From Pempheris klunzingeri (taxonomy: Eukaryota > Chordata > Actinopteri > Acropomatiformes > Pempheridae), in contig NC_092014.1 of NCBI RefSeq assembly GCF_042242105.1, positions 4,995,874-5,059,873 of the forward strand: a DNA stretch of 64,000 bases, in the 5' to 3' direction. Of this stretch, positions 1-11,125 are shown piece by piece. The notes below the pieces were generated by a model. That model ran no database searches, was not told where the DNA came from, and saw nothing but the letters and a program-made list of their open reading frames with translations. A program made the translations under genes and the position numbers. The stretch's first letter is position 1; the number at the start of each line of letters is the position of its first letter.

Positions 1-3000
1 TTGCACTAAAGCACTCAGACGCATAATCGTGTACTTAGAAACCAGAGATTCACTTTTAGCCCCGAAGGCGCCATCCCTTATGGAATGGCCAAGGCTTTTC
101 AGTTTTTCAGAGTTGTGTGCCTTGATGTTGCCCAACTTCAGTGGGTTTGATTCTTGGAAAGCTTGCAAAACAACCTTGCACCAAACTGCCTCTTCAACCA
201 CCAGCAGACACTGAAGCGGATATTCAGACAGCAGATCCAGCGCAGGCAGTGCAGTTTTCCTCCTATCAGCAATGTGGAGCAGGATGTCTCCAACTTTCTT
301 ATCACATGCCGAATCTTGACTGGGTGGTTCAAGTTGGTTTCGCACAACAGCACATTGTTTCATGAGCCGTACCATGGTCGACTTTAATTGTTTCTCAAAG
401 GCACAAAGCCAAACCAGGACATTCAGATTTGGTTCCAGTGGAGACAGAAAGATTATGTGCTCCTGGAGGCTGCCAAAAACCCCCAGCACTTTCACCTGTC
501 TGTGGCTTTCAGATGTAGCCCTACATCTCTTTATGTCTCTTGTATCAGATGGTACTTCACAATCCACTTCAAGCCAACGTACCCCTTTAAAGCATTTGTG
601 TACAAAGGGTTGCAGTGTGAAAGGCGTTGGGTTAAAGGAGAGTAGTTGAATCATTTCCCTGTCACTCAAGAACCAGAGCCTTGGAAACTGTTCACAAAGG
701 GTGTCCAGGATATCCACCAACTGGCTGGAAATAGCCTCCATTGTTGACAGACCATCAATGAAAATCTGGTAAAGGCTATTACTATGGAATCTTTCATTTG
801 TCTTTTTGAAACGGATGAAGTTCATCACACGAGGGTCACTTGATATAGAGTTCATGATCTCCTTAAATGTCTCATCAACAGGTTGGAATTGCTCCAGCTA
901 ATGAAAAAATGAAAATAACAAAAAAAAGCATTTATATGGAATGTAAGCTTAAAGCAAAGCTCTTGACATTCTCCAGTTTCATGACATTGCAAAAAAGAAA
1001 TGTTTGAACTGTGACAACACAGATCCATACCAGATCCATCCTCTGAACATTGAAGGATGTTTCATGGAACATCTTGGTCAGGAAGGCCCATATGTGCTGG
1101 TATCTTTCAAATAAATGTAGCAGCTTCCCTATTAATATTAAAAGGCAAAGCAAAATGCAATATAATGTTCATACTGTTGCTGTAATTGGTTGTAAATGTT
1201 AACAATTTTCTGAGTATCCACCTTACCAAGATCTTGCAGTGAATGGACCAAATCTTCCATCTGCAGCCTGCACTGAACACTGTGTGGGGACTTCAACATG
1301 GCAGACAGAGTCATCAAATCATTCTCTATCTCAGCAAAGTGAATTTCCAGACCTGAGTTAGAAAACACATAGCAGATACCAGCAACTTGTGAGTGAATTT
1401 CCCTATATCAATGGAGTATGATGACCACATCTGCATTATTTATTTGTTAACTTTTTATTCAGTCTCACCAGTGACTCTGAATCTCACATCATTACACGAG
1501 TGTTGACTGGCAGCTTGCAGATTTGAAACTGTGCCCTCTGTGGGTTTCTCTGTAACTGTTAATCCATGTTCTAGCTCACAATGCTGCCAAGCAGGGAGAC
1601 TGAATATATCCAGCTGGAAGAGTCTGGCTTCCCATCCTTGTCGAAGTTTTTGAAGGGCCTGTTCCATCTTGTGCTCTGCTTGTGCATCCTTGCATATCTG
1701 ACAGAGTAAAAGGCACCATGTGCATCATGTGTGAATCACATACTGTATAAGGAGGTTTGTTGTTTATTGAGCCTGTTTTCAACTGCAAATATTTCAACCC
1801 CTTATTTCCCGATTTTAATAGCACTGCAATAACATACCAAATATTTAACGTCTCTCCTGCTCTCACCTTGGTAATAAGTTTCTCGTCAACTTTAACTTGT
1901 TGAGACATCAGTTCAGCAACAGTCACCTTCTTCTCCAGGACACACAGCAGACCCATGCCTAGTAGATGGATTGTATTTTGATCATTTTAGACAAGCTGTG
2001 GTGGCATGCATGTGTTACAATATGAGCATGGTTGAAAATACCTTTCCAGTGTTTATGTTTAAGTGCAGGGCTCAGTAGTTTGGCCATGACTGCAAGATGA
2101 TGGCTTAAGCTATCCAGGATTCCTAAAGTCTCCTGCAGCACTGCATCATGGGTAGGAATGACACTGGTTAGAGACAGAGCTTGGTCCTTCCACTTGGCAA
2201 TTCTCTCCTGAGCTCGTGACACCACAACCTGACAGAAAAATATTTCAAAAGATTAGTTGGTTTAGTTAAATGGATATGGGGACAGCTTATTTTTTTCATC
2301 ACAAAACATCATCTTAATGTTCTAGCTCAGAATGGTGTAATGCATCTCTGCCTGTCTAAGAGATATGTAAGGAGAGGGAAAATTCAAGATCAAGTAAATG
2401 TTAATTAAATTAGTTTGTCATTAACATGAATGCATACAAATAATTACCTCCTTGCCATTTTAACATCTTGTCAATAAGAGAGGTTTATTTGACATGTTAC
2501 CTCACTGAAAAGCTGCTGTTTCCATTCATCCATCCATGATGTGTACACAGCTATCAACTCCCACAACTCTTTACGGGCTTTGACCTTCTGAACATCTGAT
2601 GTCAAACTGTTAAAATCCATTGGATGTTCTAATAGGAGGTAATAAAACATAACAATCTGATGAGACTAAGATGTTTGTATATACATTTTTGCTGTTGTTA
2701 AGCTTCTTAATAACATACTTTTAACATACTGTACATGTTTAATCTAACAGTGGTCAAAACTAATAGTACAATTTTTTCATAAATAAACTCAATATATATA
2801 TCCATAATTTAATGCATCTTACCTTGTAGGTTTTGGCTGTTCCTACATAGTTGTTCCAGCTTTGCATTGAGATGGTGCACATGTGCACACAAAAGGTTCA
2901 GTGTGGAGACCATCTCTTTTGCATTCTGGGCTGGGTCAAGGAAAGGCCCCGATGTGGCTTTAGAGATCATATTTTTAAGGTCACAGACCAAAAATGAGAA

Positions 3001-6000
3001 CATTGTGTCCAATGCACTATCCACTGACGGAAGATGATGACACACAAAGCTATCTGCTTGCTTCAAAGGGGGAATAAAGCAATCCCACATGGCCCGAATC
3101 TAAATAAAGAAAAACAAAGAGAAGCACACACTGCAGTATAAACATCTATAACTGATGTGTTTTAACAGCTGAAATGTTCCCAAATGATCCATAAAACTGC
3201 AATTAAGATATTAATGGCATCATTTTCACTTTTATGCCTGCAGACCTTTTCTTCCAAAGTCACCTCCTGTTCAGTCATATTCCTGTAGTTCATGCTAATA
3301 GTGTCCTGGAGGGAGTGAATGTACTCCAAACGTTTCTGTGCTTCAGCCAACATTTTCACAGACTCCCTCACCTGAAGAGACAAGACAGATTCAATTTCAC
3401 AAATTTGTCATGGCTAACAAACTATGATTAATTAGTGATCTAAAATCTCCTGGACCCAAAAACTATATAACTTAAATGTTGTTGTCTGTAGTTTTGAACT
3501 TGAGTTTGGAGATCAAAGTGCTATGTAATAGCAGCACTTGGTGAGTTTCATGTGAAAAACATCACTTTTTTGGTCAGTGTTCCTTCCCTGTGCCACTGAA
3601 GAGCTTAATGCACTGTGCAATGCCCGATCATTGTTGGATAATGGAATCTAAATTCAGAACACATTTGCTCTGACAAAGCAGAGCCTGTGGGATGAATAAT
3701 TCAATACAAGTGAATGTGTGACCAAAACACGGGTCTCCGAGGATCTGATCCTTCCATTTACAAAACTTATAAAGGTTAAAAAAGAAATCTAGGGTACTGT
3801 CTTTTGAGTGTTTTTTTTTTTTTCATCCTTTGGGTTGCTATTTCACTTTTGTATAACCAGTAATCTATTCCACTTTACAGTACATGCTTTTCTTTTTTAT
3901 GCTTTTCTTTTTCATGCAGGTTTAAAGAGTTTCTATACCAGAAACGTGTATTTAGAGAGCTCATGTAAGTCTCTGGGTTCTGTCTTGAGTCCAGCAGTAG
4001 CCCTCTCCAAGTCTGATATGAGGCTTTCTGAGTGCAGCTTTATCTGCTCAGCAAGCAGCTCTCGCACCTCCTCCTCAATGATTCTCAGATGTTGCCCTTG
4101 AAAAACAGAGGCAAAGAGTGTTAGAGCATTCAGCATTAAAATAAGAAAGTGTTCTTTCAGCCCATCAACTGACCACACAGTTTACCGTTTTACAAAGCTA
4201 GGCAACAATAACTAGTCATTTCTTTTGAGAAACATTTCAATACTTCTTTCTGGCTTTGAAAGGTTAGTTTCTGTAAAGGAGATGTAATTACTTTTATTCC
4301 TTTAGAGCAGACATACCTAGATTTTCCTTTATGCGGGTGCACTGGATGATGAACAGTTGGTTGGAGGTAGAGACTGATGAAGGAACTGTGTGGATTATTT
4401 CGATCCAGTGGCGTACCTTCTTCATGTGCTCCTCATACAGTAAAGCAGGCTGACCCTTCATTGAGTCCAAAGAGGCTCGACTCCATTGGCTAATGAACAA
4501 ATGGATGTCCACCAACCATGAGTGCCTCTCACACAGCTGCTGGATTTCTAGTTCAGCTTCCTGCCCAGAGAACAGTGAAAATTACTAAAAAACATGAGAA
4601 CATGTGTAAATTCTTCAACTCACCTACTAATTATGCACTAACTTTGGCCAGTATTTGTTTTCAAAATGAGTCTTGCCTGCATGATCCTGGCCTGCTCTTT
4701 CTCAACTCCTTTTGTAACATCATCGATTCTGATCTGCCACTCCAGCTGTCTCTTGGGGAGCGGATAGTAGCAGCCATGCACCCTGTTGCCTTGCACCATC
4801 AGCGGGGTCTGTTTAGGCAGCACCAGCCAGTCAGATGACAGGTCTCTGAGCAATCGCCAGCAGCAAAACTTTCTGTGACCAGTCATTCCATCATTGTTCT
4901 TATTCTCTGCTGGAAATTAAAGCACATGGAAACTCAAATAATCATCCAACTGTTTATAGAACAAATGACAAGAATATAACTAATCAGATTTTACAGCTAT
5001 TTGTGTTTCGAGACCACATTCATCCATACAGCAACAGGAATGACACAATGGCACATTTTCATATGAATACTCTGGTTTTTGGGTCAGCAGAAGCGCAGAT
5101 CAGTTGAAATCAGAACAGGCAGCAACGTTAATGCTAATAGCCATACCTGTAATAATAGGATCAATACCACTGACGTCAGAGGTTAAATCCTGAGAGGTGA
5201 AGACACTGTAGTTGCTCTCCAGGAAGAATCCACAGGAATCACACATCTACCGGAGAGGAAAGGTGTTATGAGGCTGGTGATAAATACATGATCTAAACTC
5301 TAAACTCTGAAGAGATGTAATGAACATATCAAATATCATGCAAGTATTAATCCTACATAATACTTTCATTTGTCTTACTGGAAATGATGCTCTTATTGAT
5401 GCTGTACAGAAATGTTGATGTAATTTTTCATTTTCATATATTCTGTGCAAATTAACCATTTGGATATAGTCATACTTCATTTTTCTTTTTCACATTTCAA
5501 TTTGCTATCCAGTCATTATATTAGTAACTTTTTCATGAATGGGGTGTTCGTATTATCAACTGACATAAATAAATGTTTTCACAAATATTAAACACATTTC
5601 CAGCAGCATTCGCACTAATCAGCGCCCACAACTGAAAAGTACACTGTAATGTAGGTGTAGCTGTATTTGCAACTGTGAAAATGTGTAAATTACCTGAATC
5701 ATAGAGTCGCCAACAGTTAGGAGTGCTTCACTCACTGCTTCTTGGAACAGATGTGGTGGTGGGTCCACAGTAAGCTGGCTATTGGCACTGAAACACAGCT
5801 CAGTTTGGAAGAGACAGCGCTGCTGAGATGTCTTCCTCTAATGAACAAACATACACCAATAACATTCATTTAATTCAATGCTCAATCAGTCGTTCTTCAT
5901 AGTAATTCAAATTCTGTACCAATATCTTTTGTGGCAACAGCTAAAGAGCAGGATACAACAGTGCTCTATCTGAAAATACTGTGTTAAAGATCAAGGTGAC

Positions 6001-8333
6001 AAGACAATTGTATTTTGATCTTTTTTTTCTGACAGGAAGGTTTGTGTTTACATTTGTGTGGTGGAACGCTGCTGCTCTGCTCTAGAATTGAAGAGTGCTC
6101 TTGTCACCTTCAAAACATTGTTGAGAAAAGAAATGACATCTTGTCGGATGATTGTGACGAGACTCTGCACGATCATTTGATTGGTGAGAGCAGCGAAGTT
6201 GCCCAATTTCTGCAAGATTCCTTCAGAGCGGTCCAATTTCTTCTTCAGCTCCTGCTGGTGAGCCAGATGAAGGTGAATGGGTTCATAGCATTTATTCGGC
6301 TTTTTAGTATATTCCATGTGCAGCTGCAGCTCCTGGTGTTCCCTGTAGCAGTCCTCTTTCACCTGAGAATGAAAATCATCACGGCAATAAAAAAAATCTG
6401 TGAAGTGCTTCTTTAATAAGAGTTGCCCATCTATTCTGCAACAGAGCAGACTTCTTTCCCAGTAACTGTTATTTTTGTTTTTGCACACTGAAGTCTTATT
6501 CATAAACCAACGGAAAAATGTCTAATGCTGCGTCATTATACCTTAGAACAGGTTTGGGCTTGTTGTTGTTTTGTTTTACATCAGAAAAATAATTATGGTA
6601 CCCTATTTAGGATGGCAGCACGACAGTGTGATAACCTCTCCAATATTTCCACACACTCTTGATTCATGGTTATCAGAACATTCTTGAATTCCAGCAGTGT
6701 GTAGGTCTTAGACCCCTCCTGGGGCAGCCAGTGTGCCCCATTCAGTTCTTCAATTATCCTGTAAAAGATACATTATCATTACCAGGTAATCTGAGCAATT
6801 AATATTAAAGCTTAACATCTGTCTATCTAACAGTGAAGATCAATCCAAAATAGCTCATAATAGCTCATTATGTATTTTAGCACGTGTGTGACTCACCTGG
6901 TGAACAGAAAAACAGCGTTTCTGAACTGAGGCACAGCTATAACGAGCATATCCTGCAGACTCTCACACTTGTGCTGAAAGGAGATCTTGCGCACATGTCT
7001 ATGCCACCTGGCATTACAAAAAAAAAAGCACCGTGCAGACAAAGCGTGAAGATAAAAATCAAACCAAGCGAAGACACAGACACCATAGCTTATATATTCT
7101 TACCAAGTGAAAGCTTTCTGCAGTCTAAAGTCCCTGAAAAAATGGATTTCCTGCAAAGCTGTCCACAACAAAGATTCTCTGTACCACTCTGCCAGACTGA
7201 CAAGTCCACCATAACCCTTTTCTGTCACATGTAGTACAGTGTTAGGGGAGAAGATGTAGTAGTCAGAACCAGCTTCACCGGAACTGACAACTCGCAGGTC
7301 ATAGGGCCTAAAAAGAAAGAGGACTCATTAATGTGCATTCATTGTTAAACTGTGTGCATTAAAGCAGAATTAAATTACTATATAAGAACACCTGTGTACC
7401 TGTATGAGTTCTCATCCACTTCTTTTAGGTAATAAAGCTCCAATTCTCCCAGGTCTCTTTTCCTGGCAAAGATATGAACTACCTCTGTGCCAGTGAGCAG
7501 AGCTTTATTTGGCTTGGTTGCTTTCCCAACTTTCACAGCCGTTGTCTTTTTATTCTTACACATTGTGACTTTTATTGATTCATTTTTCTCCGTGAGACTG
7601 AAACAATAACAGAGCAATTAATTCAGGAATGAAGACATTTGGGGAGTAAATGTTGACAGCTAAATTTGTCAGGTCTTTATGACACATTGGTAAGAGAAAA
7701 AATCACTCTGGGACAGAGTTCTTCGTGATTAAACTGTGTCTGAGCTATATTTACTACCAACAGACATTGTGTCAAAGACATATTAGACACACCTAGTCCT
7801 AATACATACCATCATCATCATCATCATGAAATATTTGATCATGCTCATTTTTCTGAAGTAGTGACATAATGAATGAGAATTAATGGGTGCATCTACCTCT
7901 GTGCTGCCAACTCATCCACAGCTCTGATGGGTATGTCGGTCCCCAATGCTGAGGCCATTAGTCGAGGTCCTTCTGTCCATTTTGTGTCACGTATGGCTCT
8001 CCCAGGTCCCACTTGGGCTATAAGATGAGGGAGTTCCACTACAGATGAAGGTCTGACTGAGGGGACACCTCTGAGGATGTTGGTACCACTGAACAGAGGC
8101 CTGCCCATGAAGGCTGCTGACAGAGAAGGTATCTCCCTGCACAGAGGTGGTAAAGTCACTTCAGGAGAGCGGGTCTTTTTCTTAACCTTGGAGCCAGGCC
8201 TGGTAGTGTCTTTACCACAGGTCTGAGCAGCTCCATCATGAGATCTTTCCTTTGAAGGGGCAGCGAACATGCTGCTGATCTCTCTATGAATACCATCAGC
8301 AGGTTCAGACACCACGAACTGTGTCTTGCCAGT
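1..8333 (-). CDS. dnhd1: Dynein heavy chain tail and linker, DNHD1-like (5' part of gene, runs off the left edge)
   Basis: Twenty minus-strand exons join in one frame for 1466 codons: 7897-8333, 7400-7597, 7104-7307, 6897-7007, 6602-6758, 6108-6362, 5694-5837, 5147-5246, 4677-4906, 4317-4560, 3939-4096, 3246-3371, 2823-3099, 2501-2628, 2042-2228, 1867-1958, 1469-1697, 1227-1352, 1031-1128 and 1-897. Heavy-chain landmarks appear in order: LLSPALKHKHWKGMG (joining 2042-2228 to 1867-1958), LEQFQPVDETFKEIM at the start of exon 1-897, then FPRLWFLSD and LQPFVHKCFKGVRWLE in the linker. The last exon stays open to base 1, so all AAA motor modules lie outside. The linker is divergent from axonemal heavy chains (usual MxSxEGE segment absent), which favours DNHD1, a family member linked to sperm flagella. 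The first in-frame ATG is at 8270; a stop sits just before the 8333 acceptor, so this is the start unless an unseen upstream coding exon exists. Membership of the heavy-chain family is firm; the DNHD1 assignment is inference. Confidence 0.72.
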
Positions 8334-9445
8334 CTACATTGGGAAATGACTCTGGAAACAAGATGAGATGTTCATGAAATTAGAAGAGTCTCTATAAGAA
8401 GCATGTTCATCGTTGGAAGCAATAAACATACACTCAGTTGCTGGTTAATGAAGTACACCTCACTAAAACTAATGTTGTCTAATGCAACAGCTCTGCAATA
8501 AAACCTCCCTTCATTAACATCTTGATGTTCAGCTTTTGTGGAAACGGTTTTTGGAGAGGTGTAGATTCAGAACTGTATTGCAAGGGGTGGGGTGGACAAA
8601 ATAATAGATACACCTGCCACTACAAACTAAATCCTCTAAAATGATCATATAATTGAAATAACACCTAAATCTACATCTAAAACTGTTTCAACAAAACCAA
8701 ACATTATAAGCTTCATTAATTCATTGCAGGACTGTTGTATTAGACTACATTAGTTCTAGTTTGGTGTATCTAAAAAAAAACTGACCATTTATAGTTTAAG
8801 ACAAAGACAAGCAGAATTTTAATATGCATACTAATATGAGTACTTTTACACTTATCAGTTTAACTGCATACAATAACCTATTTGTCGCCTGCTTGAGCAT
8901 TATATGTTATATATCTTTGGCTATGCCATCTATCAGACAACAAATCCTGAAAAAAGTGCCACACTTATCCCTAAATATACTTTTAGAAGTTGCATTTCCG
9001 TCTGAGATTCAGCAAGTGACTGTAATAAAAGGGAAAATCTGGATGAAAGCACTGTGCAGACGAACGGTAGTTTAAATCTTAACAGTCACAAAGAGTTACC
9101 CTGTTCTGACTGTGTGGATGTGAACTATTAAAGTTTAACATTTTTCAAACAACTATCATTTTTCACAGGGTCGCGTTATCCTTCTCTACAACTTTACTAG
9201 CAAAAGTCTTACACGGGCAAGCACTTTTTGCTAGTTAACGGTTAGCTAGTTAGTTAGCTAGGTGAACCTTGTAATAACAGCTAACGTTCGTGGTGAACCA
9301 AAGTTTAGCACTCACTGCGCGTTAACTGCTGTTGTTCACACTGCTGAAGATACCAAATAAACTATGAAGCAGATAGTAGCTTTTATACAGGTTAAACAAT
9401 AAGCTAGTTAGAAACACAGCAGAGGAGCAAAACTAACTTTCCTAC
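8334..9445. other. First intron of the dynein-tail gene
   Basis: AT-rich sequence between the 8333 acceptor and a donor at 9441-9445 (read on the minus strand). A short open frame on the plus strand (8824-9075) has no recognisable similarity. I see no coding exon here, but a very small one could be missed. Confidence 0.4.
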
Positions 9446-9540
9446 CTGTCTGCGGGGACGTTGTCAGCGCAACCACGGCGACGGCTCGTTGCCACGGTAA
9501 CGCACAGTGAGTTGCCATGGAGCTGGTGAAGGTCAAGTGT
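9446..9540 (-). other. dnhd1: Probable 5' exon of the dynein-tail gene
   Basis: GC-rich sequence ending, on the minus strand, in CAGACAG followed by a GTAGGA donor. It contains an ATG, but that frame leaves a one-base overhang that does not fit the phase of the 8333 acceptor, so it is probably untranslated. The right-hand limit is a guess. Confidence 0.4.
9488..9501. promoter_or_regulatory. RFX X-box candidate 1
   Basis: GTTGCCACGGTAAC fits the RFX X-box consensus (GTHNYYATRRNAAC) with one mismatch. RFX factors drive ciliary and flagellar genes, and this site lies at the 5' end of a dynein-family gene. A half-site with the same GTTGCC start follows at 9511. Confidence 0.6.
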
Positions 9541-9682
9541 GCCAGCTGTAACCCTTTACACCCTCTAACCTTACAGAGCTTTGTCAAGACTGCAGGAAAC
9601 TTCATAAAACACAAGCTAACAAGGAATCACAGCACAAGAGCTAAATAATACATGAGTTAAAGTGTAGTTTTTTTGTTTGAGA

Positions 9683-9696
9683 GTTGCCTCGGCAAC
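9683..9696. promoter_or_regulatory. RFX X-box candidate 2
   Basis: GTTGCCTCGGCAAC is a perfect 14-base palindrome of two RFX half-sites, about 195 bp from candidate 1 and upstream of the presumed first exon of the dynein-tail gene. Confidence 0.6.
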
Positions 9697-9699
9697 AGA

Positions 9700-10414
9700 G
9701 ATTGTTCATGTTTTTAGCTGTAGCTTCATCAGCTTATGGGTTTTTAGATGAATGTATAATTGTTTATGCATTAGATTGAATGCAGTAATATCTGTGCTTC
9801 CGAATTACAGCTGTTCAGCCTTATAGAGCTTTTTTTTTTACAGCACACTTTCTGTCACACAGAGAAAATATTGATGAATTAATGTTACTAACTCTGTGGA
9901 TGAAGGTGGTGTATCTATGCAAATTGTTCGTGTGTGGACGTGTGATCAATAACTAAATCCTATTTTATCAAAGAAATTCAGTAAGAAGCCATTGTAACAT
10001 ATACAAATTTGCCTGTGACGGAGCAAATGCATGTAAAAAGTCAAGCATAAAAACATGCTGAGATGGCATGATATGTGTTTCTCATAGTTTAACATGTTCA
10101 TCATATTACTCAATATCCAGATCTAGGAATAACATCTTTTTTCTTAAGATATTTAGAAGTGCAAATGTATGTTTCAGGTAGAATGTCCCTTATAACAAAG
10201 GTGATAGAGTTGTTAAACCTAAATTGAAAACAGCCATAATCAATGTTGCTTCCCTGCTGTGACAAAATGTCTATTACCGCTAAAACATCCAAAAGTTTCG
10301 AGTAAGAAGCCAAACATATACCAGACTCTTCTGCCGTATGGATATTCCCTTTTCCATAGAGTTTGACATTTGATTCTTCCCTCTTAAATAACGTTGTACA
10401 CAGTATAAACCTAC
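9700..10414. other. Interval downstream of the last visible fam20c-like exon
   Basis: This AT-rich stretch should hold the C-terminal kinase exons of the minus-strand fam20c-like gene. I looked on the minus strand for sequence able to encode MDRHHYE or HLDNGRGFG and found none. What it does hold is an open frame of about 100 codons running straight on from exon 10415-10524 across the donor, to a stop near 10110. It shows no family similarity. Confidence 0.45.
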
Positions 10415-11077
10415 CCATCAGGAAGTCCAGTATGACCATATCAATGAAGTCCACCAGTCTTGTGCCTTTGTTGTATGGAGGGTTCTTTTTCACAGACGAA
10501 CAATAGTCTGGATCTGATTCCCATCTGAAACAGACAAACATCATTCACCCTTTGGCATAATTATCTCACCCTCACTAGATGTTTTTTTTTTTTACAAATT
10601 AAGACTCCATTTCTAGTATCTCCATTGCTTTCGTGGGTAAAGAAGAACATTGCCTCTTCAATCAAAGTGTTTTCTCTTTAACAAAGTAGACATACACCCT
10701 CCACTTATTCTACCAAGCTTGTGTTTTGTGGCTGAACATAAATCAGTCCTTCTCAGTTTTTCTGCAAAATCTGACCGACACATGCAGAAGGACTTAGGTT
10801 TGGGGAATCCCGTAATATTATTCACACTGGTTTGTGCACACTGGTTCATCTTAGACTAAAGACCCTTATACTGACTAACTTTGCCAGCTTTCTGCGGCTG
10901 TAGGAGCGTCTCCAGGGGGATCTCCAGCTCCTGCGGGCTGCCAAGGAGAGATCTGGCAGCATGACAGCCAAGGAGGCCTCCAGGTCTCTGGGGCGGCCAC
11001 ACACGGCATGCTCCGTCGAACAATAGTAGGAACACTGGCCATAGAAACACATACTACCCACTAGGGGGAGGCAGAGG

Positions 11078-11125
<48 letters not shown>

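Noticed and set aside
1-645. Several plus-strand frames of 60-95 codons
   Set aside because: Antisense shadows of the 299-codon linker exon read on the minus strand.
9408-9614. Frame starting MATHCALPW in the presumed first exon of the dynein-tail gene
   Set aside because: Its one-base overhang at the donor does not match the phase of the 8333 acceptor, so it cannot be the N-terminus by direct splicing.
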